Source: Bin87 sp965262485 (GTDB taxonomy: Bacteria; Chloroflexota; Dehalococcoidia; Lucifugimonadales; UBA3495). Taken from it: DNA of 64,000 nt. How positions within the stretch are numbered: the first letter of the stretch is position 1; the number at the start of each line of letters is the position of its first letter. Position numbers and translations under genes: made by a program. The stretch is from NCBI GenBank assembly GCA_965262485.1, contig OZ253540.1, positions 1,116,001-1,180,000 of the forward strand, given 5' to 3'. Of the stretch, positions 15,986 through 24,253 are shown piece after piece. A model generated the notes under the pieces. It was not told the DNA's origin and made no database searches. It was given only the letters and a program-made list of their open reading frames with translations.

Positions 15986-17545
15986 CTACCGGCTGCGCAG
16001 GGCGCGGCCGGGCAACGCTCCGGTGTGGCGCCCGTTGTCGATGACCAGGACGCCGTTGACGCAGACGTAGTCGATGCCCACCGGGTATTGCTGCGGATCG
16101 TCGAAGGTTGCCGGGGTGTCCACCAAGCCCGGGTTGAACAGAACCAGGTCGGCCTTGGCTCCATTTCGCAACACGCCCCGGTCGGCGATGCCCAGGCGTT
16201 GCGCCGGGGCGCCGGTCATTTTGCGAATCGCTTCTTCCAGGGGGAACAGGCCCTCACCGCGGACGAATTGAGCCAATACGTAGGGATAAGTGCCGTAGGT
16301 GCGAGGATTGGGTCTGCCGCCGGTGAGTATGGCGTCAGTGCCGATCATCTGCACCGGGTGTGAGGCTATTTCCCGGATGTTTTCCAGGTTGCCGGTGCGG
16401 GCTACGAATGCCACCTGCAACCGCTCTTCCAGCAGCAGGTCGCAAACGGCGTCGACCATGCGTCCGCCACGGTGCTGAGCCAGTTCTTCCAGCGACCGGC
16501 CTTCCCATTCTTTATTGCGGTCGGATGCGATGTGGGCAAAGATGTAATTATCCAGGGTTTGCCCGCCCCATTGAGGTTCGACAGCGCGAACCATCAGGTC
16601 ACGGATGGCAGGGTCGGCCAATCTCGTGAGCAGCGCCGCCGGGCCGCCGGCGTGAACCCAATAAGGGAGCAGGGAGTGGAGCACCGTGCTGGCGGCGGGA
16701 TAGGGATATTGGTCGAACGTGACGTCCTGGCCGGCGTTGCGGGCATCGTCGACGAGGGCAGTCATCTGAGCGCCCAGGCCGGCCACGGGGCTGTGGTAAT
16801 GGGATATATGCACCGGGGCTCCGGACCGGCGGCCGATTTCCAAAGCCTCACGGAAGGGGTCCAGCAGGCGGTCGCCCAGTGTGTAGCGTCCGTGTGTACA
16901 GTAGAAACCACCCTCCTGAGCCGCCACGGCAGCGATGGCAGACAGTTCGGCGGTGTTGCTGTAGGCGCCGGGGGCGTAGGTGAGGCCGGTGGTGAACCCG
17001 AAGGCTCCATCACGCATGCCCTGGCGGGTCAATTCCTGCATTTGGGAGAGTTCGGCACCGGTGGGCAGGCGCGACGACCACCCCATGGCGGCAACGCGAA
17101 TCGCTGCGTGGGGGACAAAGTGCGCAACGTTGCAGGCAGCGTTGGAGTCAAAGAGCGCCAGAAAATCCGCCACGCTGCTCCAGCGGACGTCGGGAGGGGC
17201 GCCGTTTATCGCTGCCAGGTAAACCAGTAATTGCTCCAATCCGCGGGGAGTGGTGGGCGCGTAGGACAATCCATCCATTCCCAGAGCCTCCGTGGTTACT
17301 CCCTGCCTGATCTTGGCTTCGTGGGCCGGGTCGGTCAGCAGCCTGAGGTCGGAATGGGAGTGCATGTCGATAAAACCGGGACAGACCACGTAGCTGGTGG
17401 CATCGATAGTCCGCGACGCCTCCACGGCGGATACGTCGCCGGGAATGACTTGAATCGTGTCCCCGGTGACTGCGACGCTGGCCCGAAAGCCCGGAGCTCC
17501 GGCGCCGTCAATAACTGTTCCGTTGGAAATCAACAGGTCCACCAT
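15986..17545 (-). CDS. N-acyl-D-amino-acid deacylase / D-aminoacylase family amidohydrolase
   Basis: The 519-residue metal-dependent amidohydrolase is predicted to remove the acyl group from N-acyl-D-amino acids or related amides. It starts with the beta-sandwich strand MVDLLISNGTVIDGAGAPG, then the metal-binding motif HSHSD at residues 62-66, TTEALGMDGLSYAP, and late-domain motifs MIGTDAILTGGRPNPRTYGTYP and the C-terminal ADLVLFNPGLVDTPATFDDP. The ATG at 17545 is preceded by AGGAG; an in-frame extension further upstream lacks family character. This family is common in marine Chloroflexota, where it may help use D-amino-acid-containing detrital peptides (inference). Confidence 0.88.
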   Translation of the reverse strand: MVDLLISNGTVIDGAGAPGFRASVAVTGDTIQVIPGDVSAVEASRTIDATSYVVCPGFIDMHSHSDLRLLTDPAHEAKIRQGVTTEALGMDGLSYAPTTPRGLEQLLVYLAAINGAPPDVRWSSVADFLALFDSNAACNVAHFVPHAAIRVAAMGWSSRLPTGAELSQMQELTRQGMRDGAFGFTTGLTYAPGAYSNTAELSAIAAVAAQEGGFYCTHGRYTLGDRLLDPFREALEIGRRSGAPVHISHYHSPVAGLGAQMTALVDDARNAGQDVTFDQYPYPAASTVLHSLLPYWVHAGGPAALLTRLADPAIRDLMVRAVEPQWGGQTLDNYIFAHIASDRNKEWEGRSLEELAQHRGGRMVDAVCDLLLEERLQVAFVARTGNLENIREIASHPVQMIGTDAILTGGRPNPRTYGTYPYVLAQFVRGEGLFPLEEAIRKMTGAPAQRLGIADRGVLRNGAKADLVLFNPGLVDTPATFDDPQQYPVGIDYVCVNGVLVIDNGRHTGALPGRALRSR

Positions 17546-17654
17546 GTAATATCTCCTGGATGCAAACGCGCATTTGAAATCGCGCATTGAAATGGCGATG
17601 CACGGATGATACACCGGCTACGGGGTTCCGCTTGCTTTTGGGTGGTGAGCCGAA

Positions 17655-18713
17655 ATGAACTATCCCACGGATATTAAATACCCCATATCCTACGTTCTCC
17701 CCTACGAGAGCGTGAATATCAAAGATGCCGACCGAAATAATGCACACTACTGTTTCGGCTGTCATCAGCGTATGAAGGTGGCGCAAGGAGGTGTAAGGCG
17801 TTGGTATTTTGCTCACAAACCCAATTCTGCGGTTTGCGATAGCAGCAATGCACTCCATGAGGCGGCCAAAACGGTCATTGTAGAAGGGTTCATGGAAGCC
17901 TCGTCCTTCGGTGCCGATTACGAACTTGGATTCCCGTGCCAAGATTGTGGAGTGGCTATCCGGTTAAACATCGCAGAGATGGGCGCGGCTATCGCAAGCG
18001 AGCAGATAGCAGTCGAAGGTACACGGTCCGACTTGGTGGTTACTACATCAGACGGGAAAACCCCTCGAGTGATAATCGAAATCGTAGTAACGCACGACCT
18101 GGAGCCGCAAACCCGCGAGAAATACCAAGACGCAGGCATCCGTGTCATCAAAGTCAAACCAGTGTGGGATGCGCTTGAGCAACTACGTCAAGCCGCAATA
18201 GGGTACGACACGCTGAATATCATCCGAACTAGATGCCCTGATTGTCAGTCAAAGAAAGAGCATGACGAGGCTAGGGAGAAAGCCGAACAGGAACGTGTTG
18301 CCCGATTTGAAGGGGTCGCTAGCGAACTGGCGCAATGTTTTTACCCGCGCCCAAATAAACGATGTGAACTGAAACCCATCACGCACGACAAATTCGGTTC
18401 TCCCTTGCGCCGAGGAACGCGCCAAACCGTGGAAACTAACGCCCGTAAGTTGGACTGGATAGGGTTTGAGCAGCAGGAAAGCCGTCCGACCTTATTTATT
18501 GCAAGGGTAGTCGGCTGGAAGATTTACGCGGACTTGGGTGGTTCCGAAATCATGCGGATATGGGAAGTGGATTGCGATCCTGCTATCTATGCGTTCCCTG
18601 ACAATCGGCACACCCTTGATTGGGTATTTAGGGGATGCCTATTGCGAGCCGTTGCCGGCAAATTAGATGCGCATGGGATTCCCTGGCGGCAACACTTTGA
18701 AGATTCATGGTAA
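17655..18713 (+). CDS. CoiA-like nuclease-domain protein
   Basis: The 352-residue protein resembles the competence protein CoiA-like family, restriction-endonuclease-fold nucleases with a zinc-binding N-terminus. Visible features are CFGCHQRMKVAQ, RRWYFAHKP, SNALHEAAK, then the nuclease-like core with RSDLVV and VIIEIVVTHD, the usual D...ExV active-site pattern. A second CPDC motif and a charged helix follow. CoiA acts during natural transformation in Gram-positives, but stand-alone homologues also occur in mobile or defence regions and no competence gene lies nearby. The gene is more AT-rich than its surroundings, suggesting transfer. Confidence 0.62.
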   Translation: MNYPTDIKYPISYVLPYESVNIKDADRNNAHYCFGCHQRMKVAQGGVRRWYFAHKPNSAVCDSSNALHEAAKTVIVEGFMEASSFGADYELGFPCQDCGVAIRLNIAEMGAAIASEQIAVEGTRSDLVVTTSDGKTPRVIIEIVVTHDLEPQTREKYQDAGIRVIKVKPVWDALEQLRQAAIGYDTLNIIRTRCPDCQSKKEHDEAREKAEQERVARFEGVASELAQCFYPRPNKRCELKPITHDKFGSPLRRGTRQTVETNARKLDWIGFEQQESRPTLFIARVVGWKIYADLGGSEIMRIWEVDCDPAIYAFPDNRHTLDWVFRGCLLRAVAGKLDAHGIPWRQHFEDSW

Positions 18714-18872
18714 GGCACCACCCAAAACCGAACGGAACCGGCTACGGTAGCGTCCATCCCCGGAATCGGGGTAGTTTGTACTGCAAATGATGCGTTTGTC
18801 CCCCCATGCGATGGTCGGCCGGTACCCACCGGGGCAGTCTGAACGGTGGTTAGAATCAGTTCGAATTAGTGT

Positions 18873-18893
18873 CATAATATCTGATATATTATG
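18873..18893. promoter_or_regulatory. AT-rich palindrome in an intergenic region
   Basis: CATAATAT (18873-18880) and ATATTATG (18886-18893) form a perfect 8-bp inverted repeat with a 5-base spacer in an AT-rich patch (about 18860-18910). It could be an operator or a relic of the transferred region upstream. Apart from this palindrome and the promoter at 18978, nothing was recognised between 18714 and 19063. Confidence 0.35.
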
Positions 18894-18977
18894 TAAATAA
18901 TATTGTTTTTCGTTGTGCAAGGTACACATTGGTACGAATACCGTATCAATTGCCTGTTTTATAGCGTAAACGTTCAT

Positions 18978-19006
18978 TTGACACTGGGAACATCCGAGGC
19001 TAGACT
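18978..19006 (+). promoter_or_regulatory. Sigma-70 promoter upstream of the panD region
   Basis: TTGACA (18978-18983), a 17-base spacer and TAGACT (19001-19006) form a near-consensus promoter. A start point near 19013 would give a leader of about 50 bases to the small ORF at 19064 and about 445 bases to panD. No better promoter was seen directly in front of panD. Confidence 0.55.
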
Positions 19007-19063
19007 GCCGATAGAAATGCAGGTCTGCACGACCATCAACCTGCCCTTAAGTAAGGAGGCCAT

Positions 19064-19234
19064 ATGAGTGCAGCCGCGCTATTAGCGCAAAACCAGAGTT
19101 CGGACCCTGACTCTAAGCAGTCCCGCGGGGCGCGGGACACAGTCAGTGCATCCAATTATAGCGGGGCCTCGATCCGAGACCGGATCATTCGGTTCCGTTG
19201 TCGCTGTAAGCACCGGCTCCCTTGCGAGCCCTAG
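19064..19234 (+). CDS. Small hypothetical ORF (56 aa) upstream of panD
   Basis: The ATG follows TAAGGAGGCCAT, one of the best ribosome-binding sites in the window, and lies behind a strong promoter. The 56-residue product starts MSAAALLAQNQSSD and ends with a basic, Cys-containing tail (IIRFRCRCKHRLPCEP). I recognise no family. It may be a real small protein, a regulatory leader ORF for the panD operon, or chance. The 222 bases between it and panD hold a possible hairpin (GCGAGTTTAGCAACTCGC) but no recognised RNA family. Confidence 0.4.
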   Translation: MSAAALLAQNQSSDPDSKQSRGARDTVSASNYSGASIRDRIIRFRCRCKHRLPCEP

Positions 19235-19456
19235 CTGCTTCAGTTGACATCGAGCGGCGAGTTTAGCAACTCGCAACACGCTTGCATTGGTTCCCACGAC
19301 GCCCTGGGGCTACGTGTAGATAACACCCGATAGCCCTGCGTGCATCATTGAAATGCACGGGGATGGCATCGTGAGGAAAGATCACCTCGATTGGGGGTGA
19401 AATTTGGTGTCGTTTGATGAATGAATGATGCCAATGCGATAAAAAAGGAGACAGTC

Positions 19457-19834
19457 ATGCGGGAATTATTGAGATCGAAGATTCATCGGTGTTGGGTAAC
19501 CGGATCAAATCTGGATTACGTGGGCAGCATAATCATTGATCGCGAGCTGATGGAGCGAGCGGATATCTGGGAGTTCGAGAAAGTAGTGATTTGTAACGCC
19601 AACAACGGCAACCGGTGGGAAACCTACGCGCTGCCGGGCGAGCGCGGCAGCGGCACCATCTCGGTGCAGGGTCCCGGAGCCCGGATGTGTCAGAAGGGCG
19701 ACTGCCTGGTGATACTTTCGTACGAAGTTACCGATCATCCGGTTGAGCCGCGCATGATTCTGACGGACGAGAACAACCGATTCCTGGAATATATCGAAGG
19801 GGCAATGTATGCCGAACCAGCAGCGGTTTACTGA
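19457..19834 (+). CDS. panD: Aspartate 1-decarboxylase (pyruvoyl-dependent)
   Basis: PanD converts L-aspartate to beta-alanine and CO2. At 125 residues it is normal length. It shows MRELLRSKIHRCWVTGSNLDY (split here as Lys8 and His10 in SKIHR), the self-cleavage site Gly23-Ser24 (YVGSIIID) that yields the pyruvoyl group, NGNRWETYALPGERGSG and CQKGDCLVILSY. The ATG at 19457 is preceded by AAAAAAGGAG. The usual role is pantothenate synthesis, but no panB or panC is nearby. Instead the stop lies inside the start region of a betaine-type N-methyltransferase (26-base overlap), suggesting that beta-alanine is a substrate to be methylated (inference). Confidence 0.9.
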   Translation: MRELLRSKIHRCWVTGSNLDYVGSIIIDRELMERADIWEFEKVVICNANNGNRWETYALPGERGSGTISVQGPGARMCQKGDCLVILSYEVTDHPVEPRMILTDENNRFLEYIEGAMYAEPAAVY

Positions 19835-20654
19835 ACGCGAAACCGAAGAATACTACGACGCTGAGGATGCCCTTTACCGGTCGTTCTGGGACTCTGCGGG
19901 CAGCCTGCACTGGGGTATCTTCGACGGGTCATTGTCTTTGGACGATGGCGACGTCAAGGCCACCTTCCTGCGGGCCTGCTCGCGGCTGAATGAGGTGATG
20001 CTGGCCAACGCCGGGATCGACAGTGACGCGATGGTGCTGGACCTGGGTTGCGGGAATGGGAACACCGCAATGTGGTTGAGCCACACCACCGGGGCCAGCG
20101 TCACCGGGGTTGACCTGAGCGGGGTGAGAATTGCCAATGCCATCGAATCGCTGAAGGATAGCCCGGAGCTGGCCGACAAGGTGGAATTTCACAAGGCGTC
20201 GGCGACGGATCTTCCGTTCGAGGAAGGGGCGTTTACACACGTTTGGAGCCAGGCCACGATATACCACATCCCCGACAAGAACAAAACCCTGCAAGAAGCA
20301 TTCCGGGTATTGCAGCCCGGCGGCGTGATGGTATTTGATGATTTGACGAAGCCAAAGCGTCAGATCAGCGATGAAGCCCGCACGTTTGTTTACGACCGGC
20401 TGTTGTTCGATACGGATTTCAGTTTTCATTCGTACATGGATGCGTTGCGGGATGCCGGATTCCGGATTCTGGAGGCGCGGGATCTCTCGGCACATCTGGG
20501 GAGCAGCTACAAATGCCTCTCCGATATGGCCAGACGGGCCAACGATCCGGACCGAATGGAACGGTTCATTGCCCTCTCGGATGCTTATCTGAAGATGGTG
20601 AATGCGGTAAACAACGAGGAACTGGGTTGGGCACAATACCTGTGCACCAAATGA
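19809..20654 (+). CDS. SAM-dependent N-methyltransferase of the sarcosine/dimethylglycine type
   Basis: The 281-residue class I methyltransferase has motif I VLDLGCGNGN (around residue 76) and GVDLSGVRIANA. Its flanking features follow glycine-betaine-forming N-methyltransferases: an N-terminal EEYYDAEDALYRSFW then LHWGIFDG, and WSQATIYHIPDKNKTLQEA before VLQPGGVMVFDD. These enzymes methylate amino groups of small amino acids such as sarcosine and dimethylglycine. It overlaps panD by 26 bases and has AAGGGG ahead of its ATG, so the two are coupled. The natural acceptor may be beta-alanine, giving N-methylated beta-alanine or beta-alanine betaine. This is inference from context. Confidence 0.8.
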   Translation: MPNQQRFTERETEEYYDAEDALYRSFWDSAGSLHWGIFDGSLSLDDGDVKATFLRACSRLNEVMLANAGIDSDAMVLDLGCGNGNTAMWLSHTTGASVTGVDLSGVRIANAIESLKDSPELADKVEFHKASATDLPFEEGAFTHVWSQATIYHIPDKNKTLQEAFRVLQPGGVMVFDDLTKPKRQISDEARTFVYDRLLFDTDFSFHSYMDALRDAGFRILEARDLSAHLGSSYKCLSDMARRANDPDRMERFIALSDAYLKMVNAVNNEELGWAQYLCTK

Positions 20655-20690
20655 TTTCGGCTACGGCCTTGATGCGGAGCAACTAACGCG

Positions 20691-21335
20691 ATGCCTGATT
20701 TGGAAAACGTGGACTCGGAACAGCGGGTGCAGTGGATATATGCTTCCCGTAATAACGCGGAACTGGCTGAGCGGTACGATGGGTGGGCGAAGGAATACGA
20801 CCAGGACCTGGAAGAAACCTTCGCGTGGGTAGGCCCCCGCCGAGCAGCGGAAGTGTTGGCTGAACATGTTGCGCCGACTTCCAAAGTGCTTGACGCCGGC
20901 GCTGGCACGGGACTGGTAGGCGTCGAGTTGCAGCGGCTGGGATTTTCGGACCTTTGCGCCATGGATCTGTCGCAGGGGATGTTGTCCGAAGCCAGGGCCA
21001 AGGGTTGCTACAACGATTTCCAGCAAATGACGCTGGGCGAGCGCCTGGATTTCCCCTCCGACGCCTATGACGCGGTCATCAGTGTGGGAGTATTTACGCC
21101 GGGACACGCTCCGCCTCACGCCTTTGACGAGCTGTGCCGTGTTACGAAGCCGGGCGGTTACGTTGCCTTCAGCCTGCGGCCCGATGCGCACGTCGAGTTG
21201 GGATTCAAGGAAAAGCAGGAACAGATGGTGGCGGCCGGGACTTGGTCGCTGGTAGCGGTTACCGAACCATTTGCCGCCTTGCCCAAGGGGGAGCCGGACG
21301 TTATGCACCAGGTTTGGGTGTATCGGGTCAACTGA
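20691..21335 (+). CDS. Class I SAM-dependent methyltransferase
   Basis: The 214-residue protein has a Rossmann methyltransferase core with motif I VLDAGAGTGLVG (around residue 66), AMDLSQGMLSEA and VTKPGGYVAFSLRP. Its layout, with an N-terminal AERYDGWAKEYDQDLEE, resembles WBSCR27-like methyltransferases of unknown substrate. It follows the N-methyltransferase by 36 bases and ends about 145 bases before a terminator, so it belongs to the panD operon. It could perform a later methylation of the same product or modify another small molecule. Confidence 0.75.
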   Translation: MPDLENVDSEQRVQWIYASRNNAELAERYDGWAKEYDQDLEETFAWVGPRRAAEVLAEHVAPTSKVLDAGAGTGLVGVELQRLGFSDLCAMDLSQGMLSEARAKGCYNDFQQMTLGERLDFPSDAYDAVISVGVFTPGHAPPHAFDELCRVTKPGGYVAFSLRPDAHVELGFKEKQEQMVAAGTWSLVAVTEPFAALPKGEPDVMHQVWVYRVN

Positions 21336-21478
21336 CGGAGAAACTGGAACCGTCGGAACATTTGGCACGGTCGTTTCGCTGGATTCGCCGGGGTCCGCCG
21401 AATATCCCGGTCACCGGTTAAGCCCGGTATCCAATTCACGTTCCGCCGCAGCGCTCGGCTGAGTACCAACCGCTAATG

Positions 21479-21511
21479 AAAAAACCCCCGACGGGAAAGT
21501 CGGGGGTTTTT
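21479..21511 (+). terminator. Rho-independent terminator of the panD operon
   Basis: AAAACCCCCGAC (21481-21492) pairs with GTCGGGGGTTTT (21499-21510) around the loop GGGAAA, followed by TTGATT. The symmetric A and T tracts allow it to work in both directions, ending the panD operon (+) and possibly the HTH gene (-). Confidence 0.75.
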
Positions 21512-21541
21512 GATTCAACAAGGACGGTTGGCGGGCAGCAT

Positions 21542-21952
21542 CTACTCGCGCGTTTCCATCGGTAATCCCTGGGCCATCGCTTCCAGGATGCATTCCTGGC
21601 AGCGTTCACTGACCTCATGTCCGGTGGCGGGCCAAATGTCGTTGCCCTTTACGCCGCACAGGAAAAATGGTTCGACTTCTTCGATTCCCAGACTTTCCAG
21701 GTAATGCGCGAACCCCTGTCGCTGGGGGTTGTCGTACCACCAGGGCGTGAGGGTGCGCGCCAGAGCGTGGATGTTCTCCTTGAAGTCATCGGCGTAGTCA
21801 TCGATATTGTCTGGAATGTCCACCATCCAGCGGGAGCCGCCGGGGCCGCCTTCCTTGCTGGCGGTCAACTTGCCGTTGCGGACATCCTTGCGGATTACGT
21901 CCTGCGACACATTCAGAATTCTTGAAGCTTCCTGGATAGTAACTCGGGGCAT
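21542..21952 (-). CDS. Small helix-turn-helix DNA-binding protein
   Basis: The 136-residue protein starts MPRVTIQEASRILNVSQDVI then RKDVRNGKLTASK, a MerR/excisionase-type winged HTH of about 55 residues for DNA binding. The rest is acidic (DIPDNIDDYADDFKENI) and contains two spaced Cys (SERCQECI), with no family I recognise. I chose the ATG at 21952, preceded by GAGGTG; a slightly longer start upstream is possible. It is a single gene, transcribed away from the T-box-controlled acetolactate synthase locus. Its target is unknown. Confidence 0.65.
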   Translation of the reverse strand: MPRVTIQEASRILNVSQDVIRKDVRNGKLTASKEGGPGGSRWMVDIPDNIDDYADDFKENIHALARTLTPWWYDNPQRQGFAHYLESLGIEEVEPFFLCGVKGNDIWPATGHEVSERCQECILEAMAQGLPMETRE

Positions 21953-22076
21953 CGTGCACCTCATTCCCAAGGTATAGGCATTAGTTTACAACCTAATTAT
22001 TACCACCATAGCGGAAAACGGGCAAGTACGGGTACATGAATGGTACACCGGGATCGCCGTAGGTGCGCGGTCGGGG

Positions 22077-23771
22077 TTACCGCGTCGCCGCCGTGGTGCG
22101 GGGGTCTTCGAGAGTATCGGCCAGAGATCCACCGGGTGGAATCATGGGGTAAACGTTGGTTTCCCTTTCCACTACGAATTCGATCAGAAATGGTCCATCG
22201 TAGGCCTGGGCTGCTGCCAATGCCGCCGCAACATCTTCCTGGGTGTCGACGCGCAGCGCGGGAATTCCGTAGGCGTCAGCTAACTTGATGTAGTCGGGGC
22301 CGGGCATGGGCACATCCTTGATATGTCCATCGAAGAACATTTCCTGCCACTGGCGAACCATGCCGAGGTAGCCGTTGTTGAACAGGGCAATTTTTATGGG
22401 AAGTTTTTCTTCCACGGCGGTGATCAATTCCTGCAGGGTCATCTGAAAGCCTCCGTCGCCGGCGACCGACCACACGGTGGAGTTGGGGCGGCCGGTCTGA
22501 GCGCCCAACGCTGCCGGGATCTCGAATCCCATTGCGCCCAAACCGCCGGAGGTGACGAAGGAATTGGGTTGGTTCAGGAAGAGATATTGCGCCGCCCACA
22601 TCTGATGTTGCCCGACGCCCGTTACCACAACGGCGTCGTCGTCCTGCTGGATCACGTCGTTGAGCGCCGCCAGGACCTGCTGAGGCATCAGGGCATCGCT
22701 TTGGGGAATGGCAAGAGAGGGATGCTGCTCGCGCAACTTGTTGACGGTTGCCATCCATCCGGCACGGTCGACGTTCCTTACGAGGGGCACCAGGGCCTGG
22801 AGGATTGGGCGGGCGTCGCCGACCAGGGGGACCTCCACGGGCACGATGCGCCCCACCTGCGACGGCTCGATATCCAGGTGAATGATGCGGGCGTGGGGAG
22901 CGAAGCCGGAGACGCGACCGGTGACACGGTCGTCGAAGCGCATGCCCAGTCCGATAACGACATCGGCCTGATCGACGATCATGTTGCACCAGTACATGCC
23001 ATGCATACCCAACATGCCCATACTCTGGGGGTGGTTGCGGGGGAATCCGCTCAATCCGAGCAGAGTGTTGATGACCGGAATACCCGATGCGTTGGCCAGG
23101 GCCAGCAGCTCGTCGAAGGCTCTCGAGTTGACGATGCCGTGGCCGGCGATGATGACGGGCCTTTCGGCTTTGTTCATCAGGTCCGCGGCCTTTCGGACAT
23201 TTTCCAGCGTATCGGCGGGCAGCACGACTTCAGGGGGGACGACAGGATCCGGGTATTCGAACTCGGCCAGTTCCAGTTGAACGTCCCTGGGGACGTCGAT
23301 CAAAACGGGGCCGGGACGTCCTTCCTGTGCGATCTGGAAAGCTTCGTGAATGGTGCGGGGCAGGTCGGCTGCCGACAGGACGAGGTAGGTGCGCTTGGTG
23401 CAGACGGATGCGATGCTGCAAATATCACATTCCTGGAACGCCTCGGTGCCGATGGCGGCACGGGCGACCTGTCCGGTGATGGCTACCACGGGGATACTGT
23501 CTGCCTTGGCGCCCATGATGCCGGTAATCAAGTTGGTGGCGCCCGGGCCTGAGGTGGCGACGCAAACGCCGGGTTTGCCGGTCATGCGGGCATAACCGTC
23601 AGCAGCGTGGGCAGCCGACTGTTCGTGCCTGACCAAAATGTGGCGCAGTTGAGGATAGGCCCACAGCGCATCGTAGAAGGGCAGGATTGCTCCGCCCGGA
23701 TGACCAAACAGAACCTCTACTCCCTCTCGGAGCAGGCTCTCGCAAATGATTTCCGATCCTTTCAGCTTCAC
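22077..23771 (-). CDS. ilvB: Acetolactate synthase large subunit, paralogue 1
   Basis: This thiamine-diphosphate enzyme condenses two pyruvates (or pyruvate with 2-ketobutyrate), the first common step of Val, Leu and Ile synthesis. The 564-residue product has the catalytic Glu in RHEQSAAHAADGYAR, GVCVATSGPGATN, the FAD-domain GMRFDDRVTGR and the ThDP/Mg motif GDGGFQMTLQE...FNNGYLGMVRQWQE. The GTG at 23771 is chosen because GGAG lies just upstream and the family start follows at once. A T-box with its terminator lies directly in front. No small subunit gene is adjacent, unlike the second copy at 42.7 kb. Confidence 0.92.
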   Translation of the reverse strand: MKLKGSEIICESLLREGVEVLFGHPGGAILPFYDALWAYPQLRHILVRHEQSAAHAADGYARMTGKPGVCVATSGPGATNLITGIMGAKADSIPVVAITGQVARAAIGTEAFQECDICSIASVCTKRTYLVLSAADLPRTIHEAFQIAQEGRPGPVLIDVPRDVQLELAEFEYPDPVVPPEVVLPADTLENVRKAADLMNKAERPVIIAGHGIVNSRAFDELLALANASGIPVINTLLGLSGFPRNHPQSMGMLGMHGMYWCNMIVDQADVVIGLGMRFDDRVTGRVSGFAPHARIIHLDIEPSQVGRIVPVEVPLVGDARPILQALVPLVRNVDRAGWMATVNKLREQHPSLAIPQSDALMPQQVLAALNDVIQQDDDAVVVTGVGQHQMWAAQYLFLNQPNSFVTSGGLGAMGFEIPAALGAQTGRPNSTVWSVAGDGGFQMTLQELITAVEEKLPIKIALFNNGYLGMVRQWQEMFFDGHIKDVPMPGPDYIKLADAYGIPALRVDTQEDVAAALAAAQAYDGPFLIEFVVERETNVYPMIPPGGSLADTLEDPRTTAATR

Positions 23772-23844
23772 GGCGAATCTCCATGTATTGTCGACCTGCC
23801 TGCCAGACCGTTTTGGGAATACCGTTAACCAACGACAACAGGCA

Positions 23845-24140
23845 CAAAAAAAGCCCGCCCCCATAGGGACGGACAAAAGCCCGCGGTACCACCCTATTTG
23901 CCCGATCCGGTCTGGAAGTACAGACCTCTCCGGGCCACTCTAGCAGGACACCATCATGTCCCGTCGCTTCTAACGGGCAACGAACCCGGCCTCAGCCTAC
24001 ACACCATCAGTATCCGCAGATGGTTTCAGCCGGCAACTCCGGAGTGATTTTCGGCTGGAAGAACGCGCCCGCTTTCACCAGACCAGGCTCGCTAGTACGT
24101 TCCGAGTCCCGCGTACTCGTCTCCATCACAGTCTTTCAAC
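23845..24140 (-). promoter_or_regulatory. T-box riboswitch of ilvB paralogue 1
   Basis: The T-box sequence GGGTGGTACCGCGGGC reads at 23895-23879, followed by a terminator stem (GTCCGTCCC against GGGGGCGGGC, 23853-23874) and seven T. The stem I region starts near 24130 (GATGGAGACGAGTACG) and includes GGTGAAAGCGGG. Uncharged tRNA should pair with the T-box and stop termination. The specifier codon was not resolved, so Leu, Val or Ile control is open. The element fills the gap between ilvB and the divergent membrane protein gene. Confidence 0.93.
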
Positions 24141-24144
24141 ATAA

Positions 24145-24174
24145 ACTGTATCACGCCGTTAATTTAATCGTCAA
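24145..24174 (-). promoter_or_regulatory. Promoter of the ilvB1 T-box transcript
   Basis: On the minus strand TTGACG (24174-24169) and, after 18 bases, TACAGT (24150-24145) make a plausible sigma-70 promoter. It would start transcription close to the 5' end of the T-box. Confidence 0.5.
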
Positions 24175-24253
24175 CAATAATTGATGGTCGATGTCCGCAA
24201 TCGGTTGGAGGAGAGACGGCGGCTTTGTGATAGCATTTCATATTGAATTACCC

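Noticed and set aside
19235..19456. tmRNA, RNase P or 6S RNA in the panD leader
   Set aside because: The diagnostic ends and conserved cores of these RNAs are not present; GAGGAAAG occurs but not in an RNase P context.
21542..21952. Prophage excisionase
   Set aside because: The HTH resembles excisionase-type folds but no integrase or phage gene lies nearby.
23845..24140. Assignment of the T-box amino acid from a specifier codon
   Set aside because: I could not place the specifier loop with confidence in either leader, so no codon is claimed.
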